Assembly (NCBI RefSeq): GCF_000218895.1
Contig: NC_015703.1
Span: forward strand, 3,485,001-3,549,000
Source of the DNA: Runella slithyformis DSM 19594
Lineage (GTDB): Bacteria > Bacteroidota > Bacteroidia > Cytophagales > Spirosomataceae
Length of the DNA stretch: 64,000 bases
Direction: 5' to 3'
Shown: positions 1-7,411 of the stretch, piece after piece
Position numbering within the stretch: position 1 is the first letter of the stretch
How the letters are laid out: every line of letters starts with the position of its first letter
Translations under genes and position numbers: made by a program
Notes under the pieces: model-generated
Databases searched by the model: none
What the model saw: only the letters and a program-made list of their open reading frames with translations
What the model was told of the DNA's origin: nothing

Positions 1-38
1 TTCTGCTTTTTTTATTAAACGTATCTGAAAACCAACAA

Positions 39-76
39 AAAAGCCGAATCTCAAACGAGAAACGGCTTTCTTTTTA
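39..76 (+). terminator. bidirectional-looking intrinsic terminator
   Basis: Arms AAGCCG..TCTC and GAGA..CGGCTT form a hairpin with an AAAC loop. An A-run precedes it and a T-rich tract follows, so it could stop transcription in either direction. It probably ends a gene lying left of the window. Confidence 0.65.
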
Positions 77-158
77 GTGTCTTACGCAACCTCTACAGTC
101 TGGTGCCCGTATTGGCTACGAAGTCACTTTTATTGAACACTTAAAATTACGGGAAAAA

Positions 159-986
159 ATGAAAATCAACAAATTACCTCACCTTGTTGTGGGCTACTGC
201 CTCATGGCATTACCGGTTGGATGCAAAACAGATGAAGCCGGACCCGCGTATGATGTAAGCCTGCAGGAAACTTCGCTCGGGAAAGTCCTCACCAATGATG
301 CCGGAAAAACACTTTATGTATTTACCAAGGATGTCAACGGCACTTCGGCCTGCACCGGTGGGTGCAAAGACACATGGCCGGTTTTTTTCAAGGAAACCTT
401 AAAACTTGACCCAAGCCTTAATGCCGCTGACTTTGGGACAATCACCCGGGATGATGGAGCCAAACAAACTACCTTTCAGGGATGGCCTTTGTATGCCTAC
501 AAAAGTGATGCGGCTGCCGGAGATGTAAAGGGTGAAAATGTAGGAGGAGTATGGATTGCGGCCAAAACGGCTTATACCATTATGCTGGCCAATACGCAGC
601 TCAAAGGGCATGACGGTAAACTATATACGTCTGAGTACAAAGAAGGAACGGCGGATACTCAGTATTTTACGGATGCCCAAGGGCGGACCTTGTACGGGTT
701 TATCAACGATAAAAAAGGGAAAAATAACTTTACCAAAGCTGATTTCAGCAACAACGCTGTTTGGCCGATTTTTGAAGCCGAAATCAAAGACCTTCCCTCT
801 ACCCTTGACAAAAGCCTTTTTACCACCATCAAAGTAGGCGACAGGACGCAATTGGTCTACAAAGGCTGGCCATTGTACTATTTTGGACAGGATGGCGGTG
901 TACGGGGAGTAACCAAAGGAGTAAGCTTTCCAAGACCGGGCGTTTGGCCAATTGTACAAAAAACGACCGCAACTGCCCCCGATTAA
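159..986 (+). CDS. lipoprotein with two 'secreted repeat' domains (COG4315/PF03640-like)
   Basis: 275 residues. The N-terminus is a lipoprotein signal with a plausible lipobox ending LPVGC (Cys22), so the protein is probably membrane-anchored outside the cytoplasm. Two related domains follow, at about 45-135 and 150-265. Each has the family pattern of a G(K/R)TLY stretch, an acidic Asn/Gly region, a WP(V/I)F motif and a later GWPLY motif; the first also has the typical paired cysteines (ACTGGC). The biochemical role of this family is not established. It is monocistronic, between terminators at 39-76 and 1036-1070. The family assignment is firm; any function would be a guess. Confidence 0.85.
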   Translation: MKINKLPHLVVGYCLMALPVGCKTDEAGPAYDVSLQETSLGKVLTNDAGKTLYVFTKDVNGTSACTGGCKDTWPVFFKETLKLDPSLNAADFGTITRDDGAKQTTFQGWPLYAYKSDAAAGDVKGENVGGVWIAAKTAYTIMLANTQLKGHDGKLYTSEYKEGTADTQYFTDAQGRTLYGFINDKKGKNNFTKADFSNNAVWPIFEAEIKDLPSTLDKSLFTTIKVGDRTQLVYKGWPLYYFGQDGGVRGVTKGVSFPRPGVWPIVQKTTATAPD

Positions 987-1035
987 CCAATTGTATACAT
1001 TTAGCAGGTAGATTCATTACCTATCGCTGTTTTTT

Positions 1036-1072
1036 AAAAGGCAGAAGTTCGCAGGGACTTCTGCCTTTTTAT
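1036..1072 (+). terminator. intrinsic terminator of the lipoprotein gene
   Basis: The arms AAAAGGCAGAAGT (1036-1048) and ACTTCTGCCTTTTT (1057-1070) pair almost perfectly around an 8-nt loop, and the 3' arm runs into T-rich sequence. Confidence 0.85.
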
Positions 1073-1236
1073 TTATTATTTAATTGCTTATTTTCTTTTA
1101 GCAGCCTGTCATTTATCCTTTCCGGTCTTTGGCATCGTTCGGAGTATTCGGGTGTATTTCAAATTTACGAATTTAGTTGAAAAGGGCTATCTTTGAGATA
1201 CAATGAATCTGTTTACTAACCCCCTATTTAACCATC

Positions 1237-1443
1237 ATGAGCAAAGAAGAACTCTTAGAGCTAGTGTCTAAAGAATACGATGCGATCCGTTCGCTAAACG
1301 ATCATGATCATTTCTTCGACCACGAAGAAGGCTTTGTAAAGATTTGGGACAACTTGGGGAGCAAAGTCATGGAGAGAAACATAGATAAAGTACCAAAAAA
1401 TCATCAAAAGAAAACATTTACAAGACCCGATACGGACAAATAA
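1237..1443 (+). CDS. ISKra4 transposase, N-terminal ORF
   Basis: 68 residues, acidic and His-rich in the middle, with no recognisable catalytic motif. It lies inside the inverted repeats and directly upstream of the catalytic ORF. Reading in the -1 frame after its last third gives a continuous open stretch (including TRYGQISISKSN) into the downstream transposase, so the two ORFs are probably one protein joined by a frameshift. A slippery heptamer A-AAA-AAT in the correct register lies at 1395-1401. Either programmed -1 frameshifting or a simple inactivating indel would fit. Confidence 0.7.
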   Translation: MSKEELLELVSKEYDAIRSLNDHDHFFDHEEGFVKIWDNLGSKVMERNIDKVPKNHQKKTFTRPDTDK

Positions 1444-1544
1444 GTATCTCAAAGTCAAACAAATATAACAGACCAACTCTTCGCCAGGGGACTCGTTTAA
1501 GTCCCTTTCTTGAGCATTTAGTTACCCTTGCGGGTGCGCATCAA

Positions 1545-2405
1545 GTGTTTGGAAAGGCCGAGAAATTTTTAGAACTGTTTTTGGGGATCAAAGTAAGCGA
1601 CAGTACCATTTATCGGGTCTGCAATCGCGTAGGCCAGCACTTGCCGGAGCAGGAATTAGTCAAACCCGGCCAAGACTTAGGCAAGTTGCAGCAACAGCCA
1701 AAGGCAACGGTTTATGGTATGATAGACGGCTCGATGGTCAGCACCGAGCAGGGTTGGGTGGAGACAAAACTGGGTCGAACCATCGCTTTTGGAAGCCAAC
1801 ATACGCCGGCCAAGCGCTCACAAGCCATGGCCGACTCGGAGTATGTGGCCCACCGAGGCAACTGTGAGGAATTTAAGGCAAAATTTGAGCGTTTGTACCC
1901 ACCCGATAGCCTTTGTAAGCAAATTTTTGTCAGCGACGGCGCGACTTGGATCAGCAAGTGGGTCAGTGAGCGATACCCCAAGGCCATACAAATACTCGAC
2001 TACTATCACGCCGTGGAGCATATGGCAAAGGCCGCCGAATATGCGCCTGACGCTAAAAAATGGCTAAAAATACAAAAGAAGAGATTGTTAGAAAATCAAC
2101 TCAATCTTGTCATTAAAGACATTGAGGCGATCAAGAGCTTACCCAAAGAAATTTGCCGTAGCCTACTGAAGTACTTAGAAAACAATGCCTACCGAATGAA
2201 TTACAAGCACTACCGACAACAGGGATGGTTCATAGGTAGTGGGGCAATAGAGTCGGCTCACAAAACACTAATACAGGCCCGAATGAAATTGAGTGGCCAA
2301 TGGTGGTCTAATAGTGGTTGCGATAATATACTCAAACTAAGAGTTGCTCTGATGAGCAATAAAGGAAAGCTCCTCAAAAACGTAATCCTGCGCAAGGCCG
2401 CGTAA
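1545..2405 (+). CDS. ISKra4-family transposase, catalytic part
   Basis: 286 residues from a GTG at 1545. The open frame extends upstream to about 1422 without a stop, so this GTG is only a nominal start and translation probably arrives by -1 frameshift from the preceding ORF. The DDE residues are visible: Asp in MIDGSM, Asp in VSDGATW, then a His-rich YYHAVEHM segment, and the C-terminal Glu in GSGAIESAHK. It would cut and join the 21-bp ends of the element. The ORF ends 16 bp before the right end of the IS. Confidence 0.85.
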   Translation: MFGKAEKFLELFLGIKVSDSTIYRVCNRVGQHLPEQELVKPGQDLGKLQQQPKATVYGMIDGSMVSTEQGWVETKLGRTIAFGSQHTPAKRSQAMADSEYVAHRGNCEEFKAKFERLYPPDSLCKQIFVSDGATWISKWVSERYPKAIQILDYYHAVEHMAKAAEYAPDAKKWLKIQKKRLLENQLNLVIKDIEAIKSLPKEICRSLLKYLENNAYRMNYKHYRQQGWFIGSGAIESAHKTLIQARMKLSGQWWSNSGCDNILKLRVALMSNKGKLLKNVILRKAA

Positions 2406-2421
2406 ATTTGAAATACACCCG

Positions 2422-2979
2422 TTTTTACTCCAGATACGCCACTATTATGATTGCTTATCGAGATAAAAATACTAAATATAGAGAGTACAATAATTTTTGG
2501 ATAACTGACGCACCCGCAACGATAACCTTTATGCCCGACTCAACATCTCCTGACCCATTAAGCAAACGGAAACTAATCAATGCTATAGATGTCAGCCAAA
2601 TGGGGGAGAATAAGCTAAATGCTTTTAAAGCTAAAGAAGTAAAAGACTTTCAAGATTTTTACTTTGCTAATGAAGGGAAAATTGCAAAAAATGATTTAAA
2701 AACTGTAAAAATATACCATGAAAAATCACAACGAATTAATGACAAATACATAGCATTTATTAAAGAGAATGGGAGCCTATACTATTCATTTTGGTTATTC
2801 AGAACAGGGATGATTGTAAACTCAGTTACTCCTCTGGATACGTTATTTAAAATATATAATACAGTTTTTCCAGATAGCTTAAAAAACAGCATTGAAGGAG
2901 AGTATATAGAAAATACCCTTAAGTCAAGAAATTTAAAAAAGAGAGATTTGGCACCCGATTTCAATTTACATGATATAAC
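2422..2979 (+). pseudogene. TlpA-like (DUF4369-type) thioredoxin-fold protein, 5'-truncated and interrupted
   Basis: The open frame running out of the ISKra4 right end encodes about 185 residues that resemble the helical N-terminal domain of bacteroidotal TlpA-like thiol-disulfide proteins. It ends with RDLAPDFNLHDI, the typical first strand of the AhpC/TSA-thioredoxin domain. The frame is then cut at 2980 by the IS5-like end. An ATG at 2408 lies inside the IS inverted repeat and is not the native start. No signal peptide or CxxC is present here. The DNA is clearly more A+T-rich than its neighbours. A matching C-terminal scrap is found at 4941-5055. Confidence 0.65.
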
Positions 2980-3904
2980 GGCTTTGTTGCATAGTTATGT
3001 TGGCAACCGTTTGACTGTCTTAGGCATACCCAATCTGGTGAATCGGTTTAAGCAAGTGGCTTTGATTTGGGCTTCGGTCTGTTGATTAGTTACCAATCGA
3101 GCCGACAACCGTTCACCGAAAATCATCTTCCAACGAAACATAGCCGTCTCGGCTTTGCTCCGGCGATGGTAGCCAATTTGCTGTTTCCATGCTGCTATAC
3201 CCACCAAACGAATCTGACGAACGGCCTCATTACGAGGGTGTATTAAATCATTTCCGTTTTCACTGGTCCAGATGACTGCGTTGGATCGGGGCGGTATCAC
3301 AGGCTGAATCCAGTGCTTTTCTAACTCGTCAAAAACTTTGACTTGGTCATAAGCTCCATCTGCCCTTAGTTTAGCGATAGGCCATTCAATATCAGCCAGT
3401 AAGGGCTTAATCATCTCAGCATCACTGATGGAATGAGTTGTCAACTCAACAGCGTGGATGGTATTAGTAGCTTCATCGGCTACTAAATGCAGTTTACGCC
3501 AGGTACGCCGTTGATCAGCTCCATGCTTGCGTACCTTCCACTCACCCTCGCCATAGACTTTTAATCCCGTACTATCCACTACCAGATGAATCGGTTTGAT
3601 TTGGTTATCAGTAGGTTTTTGAGGGGTATGGAAGGCCTGTAGGTGAGCCTGTCGCCTACAAAGCTGACTGTAGCTGGGTACTTGAATGTCAATCTTCATA
3701 ATCGCTAATAAACTCTGAATCAACCCTTGTGTTTGTCGAAAGGCCAGCCGGAAGGCCGCTTTAAGAGCCAAGGCTGCTTGGATACATTGATCTGAATAGC
3801 GCAATAGCCCGCCGCGAGTACGAGGTCCTTGATAGTACCATTGAGTCAACGTCTTTTCATTCAGCCAAAGGGTGACAAAGCCTCTGTTATTGATAGATGA
3901 ATTA
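2980..3904 (-). mobile_element. IS5-family (IS903-like end) element, truncated
   Basis: The left boundary at 2980 starts GGCTTTGTTGCATA, which resembles the classic IS903-group terminus. The transposase gene runs on the minus strand almost to 3900. I cannot find a matching inverted end on the other side: at 3903-3904 the element abuts the IS630-like element, and beyond that lies TlpA-like coding sequence. The promoter-proximal end of this IS5 copy therefore seems to have been lost. Confidence 0.6.
2995..3849 (-). CDS. IS5-family transposase (5' end damaged)
   Basis: 284 residues from the first Met, but the frame is open upstream to about 3899 and encodes NNRGFVTLWLNEKTL, a usual IS5 N-terminal segment, so the annotated Met is not the native start. 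DDE features: VVDSTGLKVYGEGEW with the first Asp, a central LRADGAYD with the second Asp, and RSKAETAMFRWK with the Glu. The gene has probably lost its promoter and first codons to the neighbouring IS630-like element, so expression is doubtful. Confidence 0.8.
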   Translation of the reverse strand: MTQWYYQGPRTRGGLLRYSDQCIQAALALKAAFRLAFRQTQGLIQSLLAIMKIDIQVPSYSQLCRRQAHLQAFHTPQKPTDNQIKPIHLVVDSTGLKVYGEGEWKVRKHGADQRRTWRKLHLVADEATNTIHAVELTTHSISDAEMIKPLLADIEWPIAKLRADGAYDQVKVFDELEKHWIQPVIPPRSNAVIWTSENGNDLIHPRNEAVRQIRLVGIAAWKQQIGYHRRSKAETAMFRWKMIFGERLSARLVTNQQTEAQIKATCLNRFTRLGMPKTVKRLPT

Positions 3905-4447
3905 TCCTGTAAAGAAAGCTACTTCCTTCTTTTTAAAGAATGAAACCAGCAATTCCGTGTCTTTTCTGACCTCCTCAATTTTTTCTTTCAACACTTCGGC
4001 CAAATCTGTCAGGTCGAGGAATACCCGGTTTTTGAGCTCTCTTTTTAACTGACTCCACAGCAACTCGACCGGGTTCAGTTCCGGGCTATAACCAGGCAGG
4101 GCCACAAGGTGCACGCGCCCTTTCTTGCGCGCCAAAAAGTCCTTTATGGCTTGGCTACGGTGGATGGTCGCGCCATCCCAGATCACGATCAAGTCCTTGC
4201 TGCGGTACCTGCGGCATAGGTACTCCAGAAAGTCAACCACCCCCTCACTATTGTATGCCTTGTCTTGTCCGCCGACGTACAGCCTCCCATTAGGGGCCAT
4301 CGCGGCGATCAGACTGAGGTGTTCTTTGCCCGCCTTCTCCTCGATAATGGGCGTTTTACCCTTGGGTGCCCACGTACGGCAAACGAGGGGGAGCAGATAG
4401 AAGCCTGATTCATCGATATATACGATAGCACGGTTCTCATCCTCGGC
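3902..4447 (-). CDS. IS630 transposase, C-terminal DDE part
   Basis: The first Met is at 4300, but the frame is open to the homopolymer at 4448-4455. It carries the IS630 DDE triad: YIDESGF, then IWDGATIHRS, then PGYSPELNPVELLWSQLKRE. It lies one frame away from the preceding ORF; losing one A (or gaining two) from the A8 run joins them exactly. The stop codon TAA at 3904-3902 overlaps the flanking TA, so the host target site completes it. Confidence 0.8.
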   Translation of the reverse strand, partial: AEDENRAIVYIDESGFYLLPLVCRTWAPKGKTPIIEEKAGKEHLSLIAAMAPNGRLYVGGQDKAYNSEGVVDFLEYLCRRYRSKDLIVIWDGATIHRSQAIKDFLARKKGRVHLVALPGYSPELNPVELLWSQLKRELKNRVFLDLTDLAEVLKEKIEEVRKDTELLVSFFKKKEVAFFTG

Positions 4448-4913
4448 TTTTTTTTAATTCCGGTACCGTCTCTTCCCGCCACTGCTGGACTTTCTGCTTG
4501 CTCTGCTGGCGAGCCTTTTTGGCGGGCTTCTGCAAGCTCCATCCCAGTTTTTTTAGGATACGCCCCACCTGCGTTAGGTCGTAGCTGACACCGAATAGCC
4601 TGCCAATCAACTCGTTGACACGAGAGCGTGTCCAGATGTGGCCGGGAAAACCGTGGCTGACAGCACCTTGTTTAAGCTCTTCGACAAGCTGCGAAAGCTG
4701 TTCTGACGTCAGTTTAGGCAACGAACCTGGCGGCTTTCGGGCCAGCAAGCCTTCCGCCCCCAACTCCCGATACTTTTTCAGCGTCTGGCTTACCCAGCCC
4801 TCGGTCAGTCCAAGAGCCGAGGTGATGTCCTTCTGCTTCCAACCCGCTTCTTTCAACTCCACGCAGCGGCGACGTAGTATTTCGTAATCTGATGGTTTGT
4901 ATTTTGCTTTCAT
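4437..4913 (-). CDS. IS630 transposase, N-terminal helix-turn-helix part
   Basis: 158 residues. An N-terminal helix-turn-helix of the Tc1/IS630 type (GWKQKDITSALGLTEGWVSQ) is followed by a winged-helix-like linker region. It ends just after an A8 run (minus strand, 4455-4448) where the reading frame must shift to reach the DDE part. Runs of this length are common transcriptional slippage sites in insertion sequences. This copy could therefore still be active, or it could carry an indel. Confidence 0.8.
   Translation of the reverse strand: MKAKYKPSDYEILRRRCVELKEAGWKQKDITSALGLTEGWVSQTLKKYRELGAEGLLARKPPGSLPKLTSEQLSQLVEELKQGAVSHGFPGHIWTRSRVNELIGRLFGVSYDLTQVGRILKKLGWSLQKPAKKARQQSKQKVQQWREETVPELKKSRG
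4448..4455 (-). other. A8 homopolymer at IS630 frame junction
   Basis: Eight A on the minus strand separate the two IS630 ORFs. Seven A would read through from GAA TTA AAA AAA into GCC GAG GAT GAG, giving one continuous IS630 transposase. Confidence 0.6.
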
Positions 4914-4940
4914 AAATGCAATTTACAAACTTTACAAACC

Positions 4941-5055
4941 TATTCACCCATCAATAAATATAAAGAGTAGCCCCTTTCGGCTTTTATTAGACTCAAGCGG
5001 TAAAGTAGTAGCCGTGAACCCATCACTTAAACCTGTATTGGAACAACTCAAATAA
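4941..5055 (+). pseudogene. C-terminal remnant of the TlpA-like gene
   Basis: An open frame ending at TAA 5053-5055 reads SSPFRLLLDSSGKVVAVNP and then a short Leu-rich helix. This is the usual last strand and helix of a TlpA/AhpC-type thioredoxin fold (P-x-x-x-L-L-D-x-x-G-K-V-V). It is the natural tail of the fragment at 2422-2979, on the same strand and across the IS5/IS630 block. The roughly 80-residue centre with the CxxC is absent, so the gene was deleted as well as interrupted. Confidence 0.5.
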
Positions 5056-5130
5056 TATCCCCTGATTAATTGTGTTCATAAACTATAATTAGGTTTAGGT
5101 ATAAAATTCCTTGAGCAGTAGCTACGATAA

Positions 5131-5382
5131 ATGAAATTCCCTATTTACAAGCAGCACGATGCTATGGACTGTGGCCCTACCTGCTTACGCATGGTGGCCA
5201 AGTACTACGGGCAAAGCTACTCGGCGCAGGCATTGCGGGAACGTACCCAAATCGGCAAAGATGGGGTCAATTTGTTGGGGATTTCCGAAGCCGCTGAGAG
5301 CATTGGTTTTCGTACCGTCGCCGTCAAAGTATCGTTAGATAAACTCCTCCAAGAAGCCCCTTTTCCCTGCATCGTCCACTAG
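5131..5382 (+). pseudogene. peptidase C39 domain, N-terminal segment ending at an in-frame TAG
   Basis: The first 83 codons of a peptidase-containing ABC transporter. It starts MKFPIYKQHDAMDCGPTC, with catalytic Cys14 in the DCGPTC motif of double-glycine leader peptidases. Codon 84 is TAG (5380-5382), between CIVH and SQNHF; relatives normally have Trp there, so TGG to TAG is the simplest explanation. The frame then continues unchanged into the catalytic His88, Asp118 and the whole transporter. The gene may be a pseudogene, may be read through, or the stop may be a sequencing error. Confidence 0.75.
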
Positions 5383-5397
5383 AGTCAAAATCATTTT

Positions 5398-7362
5398 GTG
5401 GTTATTGCCCCCCAACCCCTGAAGGGGGCTTCAATACCATTTTTAAAGCCCCCTTCGGGGGTTGGGGGGCTTTCTGTTGCCGATCCCGCTCGTGGGCTAA
5501 TTACCTACACCCGTGAAGAATTTGAAAAACAATGGGCTACCACCATTTCCAACGGTCAAAAAATGGGCGTGGCGTTGTTATTGGAACCGACGCCTGCCTT
5601 GGGAAAAGAGCATGAATTGGAGGGGCGCACCGGCGAAGAAAAAAGGTTAGGGACCAGTCGTTTGGGCACGTATCTCTATCAACACCGCCGCTTGGTAGGG
5701 CAATTGGGCGTTGGGCTGTTGGTGGCGAGTTTGTTGCAGCTTATTTTCCCTTTTTTGACGCAGTCGGTGGTGGATGTAGGCATCCAAACGCGGAACCCTT
5801 CCTTTGTTTTATTGGTCTTATTGGCGCAGTTGGCCCTGACCGTGGGGCGCACCTCGGTAGAGTTTATCCGTTCGTGGCTATTAATGCACCTCAGTACGCG
5901 GCTCAACCTCTCGCTGCTCTCCGATTTTCTTATCAAACTCACGCGTTTACCATTGTCTTTTTTTGATACGAAACAATTCGGTGACATCATGCAGCGTATT
6001 GGCGATCATCACCGTATTGAGCAGTTTCTTACGGGTCAGACCCTCAATACGCTCTTTTCACTGTTTAATTTACTGGTGTTCGGGGCGGTATTGGCCTTTT
6101 ATAATCTCACTATTTTTGGGGTTTTGATGCTGTCGGCGTTGCTCTACGCGGGTTGGGTGGCGATGTTTTTGAAATTTCGCCGAAAATTGGATTATCAGCG
6201 TTTCAGCATCTCGGCCAAGAGTAGCAGCACCTTGGTGCAACTCATTCAGGGAATGCACGAAATCCGTTTGGCGGGCGCCGAAACGCCCATGCGCTGGCGA
6301 TGGGAACAACTGCAAACCCAATCGTTCAAACTCGGAATGAAAGGCTTGAGCGTGTCGCAGTGGCAACAGGCGGGCGCGTTGCTTATCAACGAAGGCAAAA
6401 GCATTTTTATCACTTTTCTGTCGGCCCAGGCGGTCATCAACGGACAGCTTAGCCTGGGCGGGATGCTGGCGGTGCAGTACATCATCGGTCAAGTCAACGC
6501 CCCGCTCCAGCAGCTCATCGGCCTCGTGCAGTCGGGGCAGGATGCCAAAATCAGTTTGGAACGATTGAATGAAATCTACGAACTGGAAGACGAAGAGACG
6601 GGGCAGGGCTTAGTGGAGCTGCCCACCTCCCACACCCTTTCCCTGCAATCCCTGTCATTTACGTACCGAGGAGCGGGCAACGAACCCGTACTGCACGACA
6701 TCCACCTCACCATTCCGCAGGGAAAAACCACCGCCATAGTGGGCATGAGCGGCAGCGGTAAAACTACCCTGTTGAAATTATTGCTGCGCTTTTATGACCC
6801 TACCCAAGGCAAAATCCTCATCGGCGGCGTGGGGTTAAACAACATCAGTCATAAATACTGGCGCAAGCAATGCGGGGTGGTGATGCAGGACGGTTTTTTA
6901 TTTTCAGACACCATTGCCCGCAACATTGCCGTGGGCGTAGATATCATTGACCGTCAAAAACTCTATCAGGCCGCTCAGGCAGCCAATATTCTCGACTTTA
7001 TTGAGTCATTGCCGCTGGGTTTTCACACCAAGATCGGAGCCGAAGGCATGGGGGTCAGTCAGGGGCAAAAACAACGTCTGCTCATTGCCCGAGCCGTTTA
7101 CAAAGACCCGCAATACATTTTCTTTGATGAAGCGACGAACGCCCTTGATGCCCACAATGAAGCCGTGATTGTAGAAAACCTGAATGAATTTTTCAAAAAC
7201 AGAACGGTGATCGTGGTAGCGCACCGATTAAGCACGGTAAAAAATGCCGACCAGATTGTGGTACTCGACAAAGGCAGAATCACGGAGATTGGCACGCATT
7301 CGACCTTGACGTCGCAGCAGGGCGATTATTATCAGTTGGTAAAGAATCAGTTGGAGCTGTGA
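5398..7362 (+). CDS. C39-type bacteriocin/peptide exporter: ABC transmembrane and ATPase domains
   Basis: 654 residues from the GTG at 5398, but in the same frame as 5131-5382; together they make 743 codons, normal for peptidase-containing ABC exporters. Order: the rest of the C39 domain (His88 in QNHFVV, Asp118 in VADPARG, whole-gene numbering), six transmembrane segments, then an ATPase with Walker A GMSGSGKTT, signature VSQGQKQR, Walker B YIFFDEAT and the H-loop VAHRLS. A 64-nt palindrome (5407-5470) is inserted in frame between the His and Asp of the peptidase. Expected role: cleave a double-glycine leader and export the peptide, with the HlyD-type protein encoded next. Activity is uncertain because of the TAG and the insertion. 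Confidence 0.85.
   Translation: MVIAPQPLKGASIPFLKPPSGVGGLSVADPARGLITYTREEFEKQWATTISNGQKMGVALLLEPTPALGKEHELEGRTGEEKRLGTSRLGTYLYQHRRLVGQLGVGLLVASLLQLIFPFLTQSVVDVGIQTRNPSFVLLVLLAQLALTVGRTSVEFIRSWLLMHLSTRLNLSLLSDFLIKLTRLPLSFFDTKQFGDIMQRIGDHHRIEQFLTGQTLNTLFSLFNLLVFGAVLAFYNLTIFGVLMLSALLYAGWVAMFLKFRRKLDYQRFSISAKSSSTLVQLIQGMHEIRLAGAETPMRWRWEQLQTQSFKLGMKGLSVSQWQQAGALLINEGKSIFITFLSAQAVINGQLSLGGMLAVQYIIGQVNAPLQQLIGLVQSGQDAKISLERLNEIYELEDEETGQGLVELPTSHTLSLQSLSFTYRGAGNEPVLHDIHLTIPQGKTTAIVGMSGSGKTTLLKLLLRFYDPTQGKILIGGVGLNNISHKYWRKQCGVVMQDGFLFSDTIARNIAVGVDIIDRQKLYQAAQAANILDFIESLPLGFHTKIGAEGMGVSQGQKQRLLIARAVYKDPQYIFFDEATNALDAHNEAVIVENLNEFFKNRTVIVVAHRLSTVKNADQIVVLDKGRITEIGTHSTLTSQQGDYYQLVKNQLEL
5407..5470 (+). 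repeat. G/C-rich palindromic element inserted in frame in the C39 domain
   Basis: Arms GCCCCCCAACCCCTGAAGGGGGCT and its near reverse complement flank an AT-rich centre (TTCAATACCATTTTTAAAG). It encodes about 21 extra residues (PQPLKGASIP, then LKPPSGVGG) where homologues have a short loop before VADPARG. Related palindromes lie at 40556-40593, 47434-47515 and 48005-48041. Confidence 0.75.
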
Positions 7363-7411
7363 GCCATTGAAGGGCAGGGGGGGATTTCTGCGAAATGACA
7401 AACTAATAGAA

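Larger units (their letters stand above)
1149..2421 (+). mobile_element. ISKra4-family-like insertion sequence
   Basis: A 1273-bp element bounded by perfect 21-bp inverted repeats at 1149-1169 and 2401-2421 (outer ends CGGGTGTATTTC). It holds two overlapping-frame ORFs typical of a UPF0236/ISKra4-like transposase. I see no clear target duplication next to the ends. The right end abuts the remaining body of a TlpA-like gene, so this copy lies at, and probably caused, the 5' break of that gene. Confidence 0.85.
3905..4940 (-). mobile_element. IS630-family element
   Basis: Two minus-strand ORFs encode an IS630-type transposase. Proposed ends are TCCTGTAAAG (3905) and, inverted, GGTTTGTAAAG (4940); they share a TGTAAAG core. 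Both are flanked by the TA dinucleotide expected for IS630 (3903-3904 and 4941-4942). The length of about 1.04 kb suits the family. The exact boundaries are inference. Confidence 0.65.

Noticed and set aside
1080-1148. Hydrophobic frame (LIAYFLLAACH..) just left of the ISKra4 element as the lost TlpA signal peptide
   Set aside because: There is no ATG and frame continuity with 2422 depends on an unknown target duplication; too weak to claim.
944-1180. Plus-strand ORF of 78 residues after the lipoprotein gene
   Set aside because: It runs through the terminator and into the IS inverted repeat; no recognisable protein.
2408-2421. ATG start of the 225-residue ORF after the ISKra4 transposase
   Set aside because: The ATG lies in the IS inverted repeat, so it is accidental; the coding part begins outside the IS at 2422 and its 3' end is IS5 sequence.
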